Assembly (NCBI GenBank): GCA_900545715.1 | Contig: URAJ01000049.1 | Span: forward strand, 1-16,103 | Source: an uncultured Opitutales bacterium | Lineage (GTDB): Bacteria; Verrucomicrobiota; Verrucomicrobiia; Opitutales; Intestinicryptomonadaceae | Direction: 5' to 3' | DNA: 16,103 nt | Part shown: positions 7,740 through 15,346 of the stretch, piece by piece | Layout of the letters: each line of letters starts with the position of its first letter | Position numbering within the stretch: the first letter of the stretch is position 1 | Notes under the pieces: generated by a model | Seen by the model: the letters and a program-made list of their open reading frames with translations, nothing else | What the model was told of the DNA's origin: nothing | Databases searched by the model: none | Position numbers and translations under genes: made by a program

Positions 7740-7785
7740 GCCGGTCTTCCGCGGTGCGCCGCCCGGAGGGCCGGCATGCTTTTTT
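7740..7785 (+). terminator. Rho-independent terminator after purM
   Basis: A GC-rich nested stem, GCCGG/CCGGC (7740-7744 with 7771-7775) outside and TCCG/CGGA (7748-7751 with 7764-7767) plus CGG/CCG inside, is followed by ATGC and six T (7780-7785). It separates the purM cluster from the ychF operon. Confidence 0.8.
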
Positions 7786-7811
7786 AACGGCGCAAATTTA
7801 TTGGAAAAGAA

Positions 7812-8921
7812 ATGTTAAAAGCCGGAATAGTAGGTCTGCCCAACGTGGGCAAAAGCACTCTGTTTAACGCCCTCACGAGAAGCAGAAAGGCGGAGGCAGC
7901 GAATTATCCGTTCTGCACGATAGAACCGAATATAGGGGTTGTGGAAGTGCCCGACGAAAGGCTCAAGCCGCTCGCAGAGATATCCAAAACAAACGTGATA
8001 ATCCCGGCGGCAGTCGAGTTTGTCGATATAGCGGGCCTCGTCGCGGGGGCGAGCAAAGGGGAGGGGCTCGGAAACAAATTTTTGGCGAATATCAGGGAAG
8101 TCGACGCGATTGTGCATGTCGTGCGCTGCTTCGACGACGACGATATTTTGCACAGCATGGGCTCTGTGGACCCTGTTCGAGACATAGAGATTATCACTAC
8201 GGAACTCGTTCTAAGCGACCTGCAAAGCTGCGAGAAACAGCTCGACAACAATGCAAGGAAAGCGAAGGGAATGGACAAAGAGGCGATAAAAAACGTGGAG
8301 CTGCTCAAGCGCCTGATAGCGCACCTAAACGAGGGAAAACCCGCAATAACGCTGCCCGACGTCTCTGAGGAGGACGCCGCCCGCATAAAATCGTATTTTC
8401 TGTTGACCTCCAAGCCCGTGATATACGCGTGCAATGTGGCGGAGTCCGACATAGGCGACGCCGGGGCGTCAAACGCGTACGTCGCAAAGGTAAGGGAATT
8501 CGCAAAAAATTCCCACGACGCCGACTCTTGCGTGATTTGCGCGCGGCTCGAAGAAGAGCTATCGTCGCTCGAGCCCGACGAGGCGAAAGAATACCTTGCG
8601 GAGCTTGGAGCTGAGGACAGCGGGGTGTCCGAGTTGATAAAAAAGACATACGATCTGCTCGGCCTTGCGAGCTATTTTACTGCGGGCGAAAAAGAAGTTA
8701 GGGCGTGGACTTTCGTAAAGGGAATGACAGCCCCCCAATGCGCCGGCGTAATCCACACCGACTTCGAGAGGGGATTCATAAAGGCCGAAGTGGTTTCGTA
8801 CGACGACCTAATGGCGGCAGGCTCCGTGCATAAGGCGCGCGAGGCGGGCACGTACAGGCTCGAAGGGCGCGACTACCAATTCAAGGACGGCGACGTAGCC
8901 CTGTTCAGATTCAATGTTTGA
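7812..8921 (+). CDS. ychF: Ribosome-binding ATPase YchF (Obg-like)
   Basis: P-loop protein of the TRAFAC Obg/HflX group that binds ATP rather than GTP and associates with ribosomes. In E. coli it is linked to oxidative-stress control and start-site selection. The protein has 369 residues against about 363 in the family. The P-loop GLPNVGKST is at 8-16, DIAGLVAGASKGEGLG (switch II/G3) at 72-87, and the altered G4 motif NVAE, which explains the ATP preference, at 208-211. A helical hairpin (about 125-200) separates the G motifs. The C-terminal TGS domain (about 283-369) ends in the usual DGDVALFRFNV. GGAAAAGAA lies just upstream of the ATG. Its end overlaps resB by 8 bp, so the two should share a transcript. 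Confidence 0.97.
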   Translation: MLKAGIVGLPNVGKSTLFNALTRSRKAEAANYPFCTIEPNIGVVEVPDERLKPLAEISKTNVIIPAAVEFVDIAGLVAGASKGEGLGNKFLANIREVDAIVHVVRCFDDDDILHSMGSVDPVRDIEIITTELVLSDLQSCEKQLDNNARKAKGMDKEAIKNVELLKRLIAHLNEGKPAITLPDVSEEDAARIKSYFLLTSKPVIYACNVAESDIGDAGASNAYVAKVREFAKNSHDADSCVICARLEEELSSLEPDEAKEYLAELGAEDSGVSELIKKTYDLLGLASYFTAGEKEVRAWTFVKGMTAPQCAGVIHTDFERGFIKAEVVSYDDLMAAGSVHKAREAGTYRLEGRDYQFKDGDVALFRFNV

Positions 8922-9690
8922 TTCAATGAAAGCGGCGCTGTTAAAACTGATGTACGCGGTGGCGTCTTCGAGGCGGCTTGCCGTCGGAATAATGGCGTAC
9001 GCGACTTTGCTCGTTTTTATAGCGACCCTCGCCCAAAAAGAAATAGGGGTTGCGGCGGCGCAGGCAAAATACTTTGAGAGCTTTTTCTGCGTGGCGACGC
9101 TCGGCTTTATAAAAATTCCGCTTTTAGGCGGGGCGTCGGTCGGTCTGCTCGCCGCGGTGAACATACTTGCGAGCGGATGGAGATATGTGAGGGGAGGGCT
9201 CTATGGCTTCGGAGCGTCGATAGCGCACGTGTCGCTCGTCCTGCTTATAATATCCGGAGTTCTACAATACTATATGAGGGTGGAAGGCTCTATGGTTCTG
9301 CGGGAGGGGACGGAGTCAGGCACAATACTCGTAGGGGCTAAAAACGGTTCGGCGGGAAGCATTATGAAGCTGCCGTTCAAAGTGAAGCTCGTAAAATTCT
9401 CCATGGAAAAATGGGATTCGAGCTCGACGCCGAAAAGCTTTTCAAGCCAAGTGGAGTTCAAGCGCGGCGATAGCGGAGTGGAGCAGGTAGTGTCTATGAA
9501 TTCACCCGGATCGTTCGGCGGCTGGACATTTTACCAGATGTCGTACGGCGACGGAGGGAAGACGAGCGTGCTTGCGGCAGTGCGCAATCCGGCGAGGCTC
9601 CTGCCGTGGCTTGCTGTGGGGGCGACGTTCGCCGGAATGGCGATAATGTTTATACCAAGGCTTTTTGCGCGGGAGAAAAATTTACGATGA
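8914..9690 (+). CDS. resB: ResB-like cytochrome c biogenesis protein
   Basis: Membrane partner of CcsA in system II cytochrome c maturation, which carries heme across the inner membrane and attaches it to apocytochromes. The 258 residues show transmembrane segments near 20-40, 69-88, 100-119 and 228-249. One extracytoplasmic domain (about 122-226) contains the ResB-like NSPGSFGGWTFYQMSYG stretch (196-212). H105 in the third helix is a plausible heme ligand by analogy with Ccs1/ResB. It is shorter than Bacillus ResB (over 500 residues), as in other lineages with a compact form. The ATG at 8914 overlaps the ychF end; an in-frame ATG at 8926 is an alternative start. Its stop overlaps the ccsA start as ATGA, implying coupled translation. 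Confidence 0.85.
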   Translation: MFDSMKAALLKLMYAVASSRRLAVGIMAYATLLVFIATLAQKEIGVAAAQAKYFESFFCVATLGFIKIPLLGGASVGLLAAVNILASGWRYVRGGLYGFGASIAHVSLVLLIISGVLQYYMRVEGSMVLREGTESGTILVGAKNGSAGSIMKLPFKVKLVKFSMEKWDSSSTPKSFSSQVEFKRGDSGVEQVVSMNSPGSFGGWTFYQMSYGDGGKTSVLAAVRNPARLLPWLAVGATFAGMAIMFIPRLFAREKNLR

Positions 9691-11546
9691 ATAGATACGC
9701 GTTTTCCATAAGCGTGCTGATTTCTGTGATGGTGGCGTTTTCACCGCTTGCGGTGTGGCAGGTTTTTATGGGGGATCCCCTGTACGACTCTCTGATTGGA
9801 CCAAGCTTTGGGGAGCTTCCGGTATTGAAGGCGGGGCGCGTGATGCCGGTGTCGAGCGCGTCGGCCGACGTGCTGAAATCTCTCGGCGGCAAGGCGTCCG
9901 CCAGTACGTCCGACGGGAAAATATCATCATCCAAATGGCTTTGGCGGCTATCCGCGGAAGCGGGCGGGCTGTCCTCCGAAAAGATAATGCGCACGGACAA
10001 CAGGGACCTGCAAAAAATACTCGGAGTGGAGGGCAGATACTATTCATACGACGACCTCGCGAAGCATTACGGGCAAGTCGAGAAGGCGGCGGCTTCCGAC
10101 GGAAATGCGGAGCTTGCGGCGGCGTGCGCCGAGGCTCTTGAAAAAGGGGTGGCTTATGCGACGGCGGTAAATTCGTTTGCGGTTAAAGTTCCGGGGCAGA
10201 AATCTGCTGTAAAGGGAATAGAAGACTGGAGAGCGGCGGTTGAAGAGGCTTCTGAGGAGCTGAAATCTGCGAAGGAGAAAAATCGCGCGCCTGAGGAGTC
10301 TAAACTGTCGCGGGCGGCGACAATGCTATCGTACTACCGCGATGTTGCAGGCTTTGAGAACGCGTATCCCGACGCTTCTATAAATTCCATAAACACCGGG
10401 AGCGGATACGCGACGCCCGCTGAGGTAATGCTCGACAGGAAGGCTTCCGATATGTCGGTCAACTTGGCAAAATTGTACGCGCGCGCTTGCGATGCGATAG
10501 CTGGGGGAGACAGAGAAGCGGCGCATGCGGCGCTCGGTGAAATAAACGGGATATTGTCGAAATCCGGCGGGGTGTCGTGGCTGAGGTTGAAGGTGGAGAA
10601 TTTTGCCAATGCGATGTCGCCGTTTTTTGGTGGATTTATATTATACATGTTTGCGCTGGCGGCGTTCGGGCTTTCTCGGATATTTTCGACGCGCGGGGAG
10701 GCTCTGAAACTGGCTGGGAGCGTATTTATGGCGTCCGCGGCGGGGCTTCAAATATTGGGTATAATTTTGAGAATGTACATACAGATGCGCCCGCCGGTGA
10801 CGAACCTGTATTCGTCGCTGGTATTTACTGGGGCAGTTGCAGCCGGGATAGGCGTATACATATATTTAAAGAAAAAGTATCTTTCTGTTGGGGTGGCGGC
10901 GAGCATATGCGGGCTGATGTCGCTATTGGTGGCGATAAATTTGCCGTATAGCGGGGATACGATGGGAATGATGAGGGCCGTATTGAATTCCAATTTTTGG
11001 CTTACGGCGCATGTGGTTACGATAATGGTTGGGTATTGCGGAATATTTTTGGCGGGATTTATAGCGCAGGCGAGGCTTGTATCAAATATATTTTCGCGCG
11101 GGAATTTTGGCGAGCTTACCGGCGATACGGCAAAGACCGTGTACGCGGTATTATGCTTTGCGTTGATGTTTACGTTTGGCGGGACGATGCTCGGTGGAAT
11201 ATGGGCCGACATGAGCTGGGGGCGCTTCTGGGGGTGGGACCCCAAGGAGAACGGGGCGCTGATGACTGTATTGTGGACTGCTGTTGCGATACACGCAAAG
11301 TGCATGAGGCTGTGCAGCGACAGGATATTTTTGGGACTGGCTGTTGTGGGCAATATAGTTGCCGCGTGGGCTTGGTTTGGGGTCAACCTGATGGGTGTTG
11401 GGCTGCACGCCTACGGCTTTATAGACGGAGGGTGGTTTTGGTTTTTTCTGTTTATTGCAAGCCAAGTGCTGACTCTGCCATTATGCTTTTATAAATACAG
11501 GGAAATCCCTGAGAATGCAGGCGGGGAAGCCGCAAAAAAAATATAG
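9687..11546 (+). CDS. ccsA: Cytochrome c biogenesis protein CcsA with N-terminal extension
   Basis: Heme-handling subunit of system II cytochrome c synthetase. The 619 residues comprise one N-terminal membrane helix (about 4-25), a roughly 280-residue soluble domain (about 30-305), and a C-terminal multi-helix CcsA/CcmC/CcmF-like module (about 310-605). The heme-binding tryptophan-rich motif is WGRFWGWDPKENGALMTVLW (511-530). Candidate heme-ligand histidines are H442 (LTAHVV), H536 (AIHAK) and H574 (GLHAYGF). The start at 9687 overlaps the resB stop as ATGA. The reading frame is open 27 codons further upstream, but that part lies within resB in another frame and is not protein-like. The extension resembles the extra domain seen in CcsA proteins of Verrucomicrobia, Planctomycetes and Deltaproteobacteria. 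No apocytochrome gene is nearby. Confidence 0.9.
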   Translation: MNRYAFSISVLISVMVAFSPLAVWQVFMGDPLYDSLIGPSFGELPVLKAGRVMPVSSASADVLKSLGGKASASTSDGKISSSKWLWRLSAEAGGLSSEKIMRTDNRDLQKILGVEGRYYSYDDLAKHYGQVEKAAASDGNAELAAACAEALEKGVAYATAVNSFAVKVPGQKSAVKGIEDWRAAVEEASEELKSAKEKNRAPEESKLSRAATMLSYYRDVAGFENAYPDASINSINTGSGYATPAEVMLDRKASDMSVNLAKLYARACDAIAGGDREAAHAALGEINGILSKSGGVSWLRLKVENFANAMSPFFGGFILYMFALAAFGLSRIFSTRGEALKLAGSVFMASAAGLQILGIILRMYIQMRPPVTNLYSSLVFTGAVAAGIGVYIYLKKKYLSVGVAASICGLMSLLVAINLPYSGDTMGMMRAVLNSNFWLTAHVVTIMVGYCGIFLAGFIAQARLVSNIFSRGNFGELTGDTAKTVYAVLCFALMFTFGGTMLGGIWADMSWGRFWGWDPKENGALMTVLWTAVAIHAKCMRLCSDRIFLGLAVVGNIVAAWAWFGVNLMGVGLHAYGFIDGGWFWFFLFIASQVLTLPLCFYKYREIPENAGGEAAKKI

Positions 11547-11601
11547 GAAAAATAAGCTTGTATTTGCGCGTAAAATTCGCAAATTAGATTGGATAAAAAT
11601 G

Positions 11602-11678
11602 CGAGGTGTAGCTTAGCCTGGTAGAGCGCTACGTTCGGGACGTAGAGGCCGGAGGTTCGAATCCTCTCACCTCGACCA
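11602..11678 (+). tRNA. tRNA-Pro (anticodon CGG)
   Basis: Full cloverleaf of 77 nt. The 7-bp acceptor stem CGAGGTG (11602-11608) pairs with CACCTCG (11668-11674), followed by discriminator A and an encoded CCA (11676-11678). The anticodon stem CTACG/CGTAG (11629-11633, 11641-11645) encloses TTCGGGA, so the anticodon is CGG (11636-11638), reading CCG proline codons. The T arm is GGAGG-TTCGAAT-CCTCT. The tRNA is followed directly by an intrinsic terminator and then the CRISPR-Cas region. Confidence 0.97.
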
Positions 11679-11683
11679 TTTTG

Positions 11684-11718
11684 AAAACGCGAATCCATAA
11701 GGGTTCGCGTTTTTTTTT
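11684..11718 (+). terminator. Terminator of tRNA-Pro
   Basis: ACGCGAATCC (11687-11696) pairs with GGGTTCGCGT (11701-11710, one G-T pair) over an ATAA loop. The stem is flanked by A-rich sequence and followed by a run of T to 11718. It isolates the tRNA from the cas region. Confidence 0.9.
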
Positions 11719-11874
11719 GTAAGAAGCGATTTTTTATGCGAAATAAAATGTGTTTAAAACGAATTTAATTTGCGCAAATTCAAAGGACGGTTTTTTCGTA
11801 AAAATTTTTATAAATTTCCCCGGCGCGCAAAAGAAGTTTACGATTTTTATTTTCAGCAAATAATATTCCAAAGT

Positions 11875-11904
11875 TTGCCCGCGGCAGGGCGCGCGCAATA
11901 TATT
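11875..11904 (+). promoter_or_regulatory. Candidate promoter for the structured RNA upstream of cas9
   Basis: TTGCCC (11875-11880) and TATATT (11899-11904) are 18 bp apart. Transcription would start near 11911, at the left arm of the first stem-loop. The fit of the predicted start to the structure is the main reason to list it; the spacer is unusually GC-rich. Confidence 0.35.
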
Positions 11905-11910
11905 ATTTTT

Positions 11911-12030
11911 ATATTAGCGGAATCACTTAAACTAATATAAAATGGAGCGAGGCTTTTGGCCTACCATTTAGGTTGCGGGAATTACGTATAGCTGATTATT
12001 GCGGGGCCCTGCATATCTTGGTGCTTTAAA
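11911..12030 (+). ncRNA. Structured RNA, tracrRNA candidate
   Basis: Three consecutive stem-loops are visible. SL1: TTTTATATTAG (11907-11917) pairs perfectly with CTAATATAAAA (11932-11942) over 14 nt. SL2: AAATGG/CCATTT (11940-11945, 11964-11969) with inner AGGC/GCCT (11950-11953, 11959-11962). SL3: TGCGGG (11974-11979) with CCTGCA (12008-12013, one G-T pair). A type II locus needs a tracrRNA made of an anti-repeat, a nexus-like hairpin and terminal hairpins. Under that model the anti-repeat is about 11911-11932, followed by TAA and SL2 as the nexus. Weak points are the lack of a T-run after SL3 and the absence of the repeat array from the window. The opposite strand folds similarly. The start and end are approximate. 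Confidence 0.35.
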
Positions 12031-12085
12031 AAAATACGAAAATATAAAAATTAAAATATTAAAAAATTAGCTTCAAATCTATAAA

Positions 12086-12118
12086 AACGATATGATTTGA
12101 TATTATATCGTTGATTTT
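12086..12118. promoter_or_regulatory. Inverted repeat upstream of cas9 (operator- or terminator-like)
   Basis: AACGATAT (12086-12093) and ATATCGTT (12105-12112) are perfect inverted repeats separated by 11 bp, centred 68 bp before the cas9 ATG and followed by GATTTTTG. A weak -35-like TTGATT (12111-12116) overlaps the right arm. It could be a dimeric repressor site at the cas9 promoter, or a weak terminator for the structured RNA just upstream. Confidence 0.4.
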
Positions 12119-12166
12119 TGTTCCCATTGCAAATATTTCAATAATAACAAAGAATTTAATAAAAAT

Positions 12167-15100
12167 ATGGAAAAAGAAAAAAATAATCACGTTTGGGGAT
12201 TTGACATCGGAAAAGGCTCTCTCGGCGAGGCCGTGCGCATAGGCGGCGACTTCAAGCATATTGCCTCCGTGCTGTTGGATCCGGAATTCGGGGAAATTAA
12301 AACCGCAGCCCTTGCACGCAGGCAAATGCGCACGAGAAAAGCGCATAAAGCGCGCGAAAAATGGCTTGAAGAATGCCTCGAGGGAACGGGCGTTGAAATC
12401 TTAAAGCGGAGGGAAGTGGGCATTGTGGACGGGCAGTGGCAGCTAATCTCAAAGGGCGACGAGCGCCTCGAGCGCGAATTTCCGCCCAGCGGCGAAGATG
12501 TCTGCTACAACAGCATCGCGCTGCGGTGCAAACTTCTGCTTGGCGAAAAACTCGAAGGCTGGCAGGTATTCAAGGCGCTAAATTCCGCCATTCAAAAACG
12601 CGGGTACGACGAAAATATCCCGTGGGGCGAAGCCGAAGAAAAATCCTCAAAAAAGGATGATGACGACTACGCCCAAAAGCTCTCCCAGTACGAGAAGGAA
12701 AAATCCGAACTCTTTGAAAGCTTCGCCGACGGCGAAAAGTACGACTTCCCGTGTTTTTTTAAAGCGTACAAAATGGGATTGTGGTCTCCGGAAAACCCGA
12801 CGAGGGTCGAGGTGCGCATAGACTGCCGCGCGCAAAAGGCAAAAAGTTACGTTATCGCGCGCAAATACGTTGAAAGGGAATTTGAATGCCTTGTCGAGGC
12901 GGCTGCAAAATTCTTTCCGAAACTGAAAGGCAGGGCGAAATTCATATTGTACGGAGTCTCCGAAACACCGTACGCCTCATACTACGGGAATATGAGAAAA
13001 AAATTCGGGCTTAAACGCGGCGCCGAAAGCGACTGGACTGCCCTCGGACAGAAAGTCCCGCGCTTTGATAACAGGATAATCGACAAATGCAGGCTCATTC
13101 CGCGCATGAACGTATGCAAGATAAGGCCGCTTAACGAAGCCAGAAACGAAAAAGACCTGCTTTATTACGAAGTCACTCTCGCATTGAAGCTGTTGAATCT
13201 GCGCTTTTTTAGAAACTCCAACATAGAGCAGCTTACGTTTGAAGAGTTTAAAAAGGCTTTTGAAATTGCCGCCGGCGCGAAGTATAAGATGACGAAAACC
13301 GCCATGAAAAAATTTTTGAAATCAATATCGGCAACCGCCCTTGGTGACGACTATGCCGAAATTGAGCCCCCAAAGGAAAGCGGGCGGGCGTCGTTTTCAA
13401 GGCCGGCAATGGAGATTTTGAAGGAGCTTATATTTTCCGGAATGCCGCCGCGTGAATTTTACGGTAGGAAAATTTCTGAAATTTCCAACACCGATAAAAA
13501 CAAGGGCGTAGTCTCGTCCGATCTTGATTTTATAAAGCTTATGGGCGACTGCCCGTGGGGCGGCATTTTCATACCCGACGTACAAACGTACCAGTTTGCA
13601 AACGCGGTTTTCCCCGACCCAGACGCGCAAATAAACAAGCTCATAGGCTCCCAGAACAATCCCATCGTGCGCCACAGGCTCACTTTCTTTTTCGAGAGGA
13701 TAAAATTTTTAGAGTCGAAGTACGGAGTTCCGGATAAAGTCGTGCTCGAATTTGTCAGGGACGACTTCATGGGCGAAAAGGAAAAGAAGGAGATGCGCAT
13801 TGCAATGAAAAAGCGCGCCGAGGAAAAAATGAGGATTGCCAAAGACCTCGACGAGCACGGATTCAAAGGCGGCAATCTGCTCCTTAAAATGGAACTGTAC
13901 AGAAAGCAGAACGGAATCTGCCTCTACACAGGAGACGCCTTGCCGCTGAGCGAGCTTGCAACGCTCGAGATAGAGCATATAGTGCCGCGCAGCAGGGGCG
14001 GTCCGGACGCGCAGTACAACTACGTAATCACCCGCGAAAAGACAAACAAGCTAAAAGGCGACAAAACCCCGTACGAGTGGCTCTCCTCCGACGCTAAAGA
14101 ATGGGCGTCGTACACGGACAGGGTCAACGCATGCGCCAAGGCTCTCGGCAAAAAACGCTGCCGCCTGCTGCTTGAAAAAGACGCCGAAGAGCTTGTGGAA
14201 AAATATACGGCTCTGGCGGAAACCGCGCATATAGCAAAGCTTGCCCAGAAGATAGTCTGCATGCATTTCGGCTTTCAATTCGGCGGACTCAGCGGGACGA
14301 AGCGCGTCTTTACAGTCCCCGGCGCCCTCACTTCGAGAATACGCAAGTTTTACGGGCTCGACAGGATTCTGCACAATTCGGCGGCGGAAAGTGAAAATTT
14401 GTCTTTCGAGGAATTTTTAAAATTCAGCGAAGATCTCGAAAAGAAGAACCGGAAAAACAAGAAGCACCATGCGCTCGACGCAATGTGCCTATGCTTTGCG
14501 CCAACAGGCGTGGATTCAAGGCGCGCCAAGCTCGGCGAGATACTTCCGGAAAAACTGAGGAGCGAAAAGGCTGCAAGGGAATTTTTCAAAAGCTATCTCG
14601 ACAAGATAATGCCCATGGACGTGGCGCCGAAAAAGCCGCGCCTCGAAGACGGCATATATTCAAAGCGGATAATCGGCGGAAAGGCGTGCATGGTAAAGCG
14701 CAACAATCTCGTGGACTTGGCGTACAAGTCGGGCTTGAAGCCTGTGTTCGATATTCCGACTCTCATAAAGCTCGTCGATAAAAAAGAGAAGGGGATAATA
14801 AACCCGCAAATCCGCAAGATGATAGGGGAATTTGCCGCGACAAATCCTGACGAATCCGCATGGCGCAAGTGGTGCGAAGAAGTCAGGCTACCGTCGAAAA
14901 GCGGATTGGGAGCCCGCGTAATGAGAGTTCTTGTTTACTACGGAGAGGCCGATGAATACAAGGATTTGTCCAAAGACGGCTGCGGCGCGTACAGAAAGGG
15001 CGACGGACACAAGGGACAGGTTATATGGGAGTCAGTTGACGGCAAGTATTATGTCGAGCCCGTATATGTCCATGCCTCGAAGGCCGGCGTGATGGCGGCG

Positions 15101-15346
15101 TTGAATGCAAATCCCAAGAAAAAGAGGATATGCGGAATGTTTAATTCCCACTGCACGGTGGATGTCGGCGACGTTTACAACGACAAGGGCGACTTCATTC
15201 TCCCCGCCGGAAGATATATGGTTAATACGATACGTAGCGATAACCAATGCGTATTGACAAATGCGGACGGGGAAAAGAGAAACCCTATAAATATAAACTA
15301 CCTTATGAGAGCCGGCATGAGGCGCGTTGATTTGAGCGAGCTATGA
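12167..15346 (+). CDS. cas9: CRISPR-associated endonuclease Cas9, type II-C
   Basis: RNA-guided DNA endonuclease of CRISPR immunity. The 1059 residues are in the compact range of type II-C. RuvC-I is VWGFDIGKGSLGEAV (9-23) with catalytic D13. An arginine-rich bridge helix follows (ARRQMRTRKAHKAREKW, 50-66), then a short REC lobe (about 80-430) with a charged insert at 155-190. RuvC-II has E528 in VVLEFVRDD. The HNH domain (about 575-640) has H604 in EIEHIVPRS and N627 in EKTNKLKGDKTPYEW. RuvC-III is KKHHALDAM with H768 and D771. The PAM-interacting part is about 815-1059. All nuclease residues are present, so it should be active. The conserved GWAV of RuvC-I reads GEAV. No Shine-Dalgarno is evident. 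cas1 overlaps the stop by 4 bp, and no csn2 or cas4 lies upstream. Confidence 0.97.
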   Translation: MEKEKNNHVWGFDIGKGSLGEAVRIGGDFKHIASVLLDPEFGEIKTAALARRQMRTRKAHKAREKWLEECLEGTGVEILKRREVGIVDGQWQLISKGDERLEREFPPSGEDVCYNSIALRCKLLLGEKLEGWQVFKALNSAIQKRGYDENIPWGEAEEKSSKKDDDDYAQKLSQYEKEKSELFESFADGEKYDFPCFFKAYKMGLWSPENPTRVEVRIDCRAQKAKSYVIARKYVEREFECLVEAAAKFFPKLKGRAKFILYGVSETPYASYYGNMRKKFGLKRGAESDWTALGQKVPRFDNRIIDKCRLIPRMNVCKIRPLNEARNEKDLLYYEVTLALKLLNLRFFRNSNIEQLTFEEFKKAFEIAAGAKYKMTKTAMKKFLKSISATALGDDYAEIEPPKESGRASFSRPAMEILKELIFSGMPPREFYGRKISEISNTDKNKGVVSSDLDFIKLMGDCPWGGIFIPDVQTYQFANAVFPDPDAQINKLIGSQNNPIVRHRLTFFFERIKFLESKYGVPDKVVLEFVRDDFMGEKEKKEMRIAMKKRAEEKMRIAKDLDEHGFKGGNLLLKMELYRKQNGICLYTGDALPLSELATLEIEHIVPRSRGGPDAQYNYVITREKTNKLKGDKTPYEWLSSDAKEWASYTDRVNACAKALGKKRCRLLLEKDAEELVEKYTALAETAHIAKLAQKIVCMHFGFQFGGLSGTKRVFTVPGALTSRIRKFYGLDRILHNSAAESENLSFEEFLKFSEDLEKKNRKNKKHHALDAMCLCFAPTGVDSRRAKLGEILPEKLRSEKAAREFFKSYLDKIMPMDVAPKKPRLEDGIYSKRIIGGKACMVKRNNLVDLAYKSGLKPVFDIPTLIKLVDKKEKGIINPQIRKMIGEFAATNPDESAWRKWCEEVRLPSKSGLGARVMRVLVYYGEADEYKDLSKDGCGAYRKGDGHKGQVIWESVDGKYYVEPVYVHASKAGVMAALNANPKKKRICGMFNSHCTVDVGDVYNDKGDFILPAGRYMVNTIRSDNQCVLTNADGEKRNPININYLMRAGMRRVDLSEL

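Larger units (their letters stand above)
11719..12166. other. AT-rich non-coding stretch between tRNA-Pro and cas9
   Basis: No supported protein gene lies in these 448 bp. It contains a candidate promoter and three adjacent stem-loops (see the ncRNA entry), a palindrome near the cas9 start, and otherwise A/T-rich sequence. I found no direct repeats of 25-40 bp, so no CRISPR array lies here. The sequence is much more AT-rich than the genes on either side. Confidence 0.7.

Noticed and set aside
9606..9686. Longer CcsA start at 9606
   Set aside because: The extra 27 codons lie inside resB in another frame and have no signal-anchor character. The ATGA overlap at 9687 gives a membrane-anchored N-terminus.
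11562..11584. ATTTGCG/CGCAAAT inverted repeat between ccsA and tRNA-Pro as a terminator
   Set aside because: The 7-bp stem has a 9-nt loop and is not followed by a T-run. It is probably part of the tRNA promoter region or chance.
11489..11698. Minus-strand 69-codon open frame across the tRNA region
   Set aside because: It is antisense to tRNA-Pro and its terminator. The GERIRTSGLYVPNVA-type translation is a well-known artefact of tRNA genes.
11719..12166. CRISPR array between tRNA and cas9
   Set aside because: No direct repeats with regular spacing were found. The only repeats are inverted.
12059..12346. Minus-strand open frame antisense to the cas9 start
   Set aside because: Its first part is a shadow of cas9, and the rest is low-complexity Phe/Ile from AT-rich DNA.
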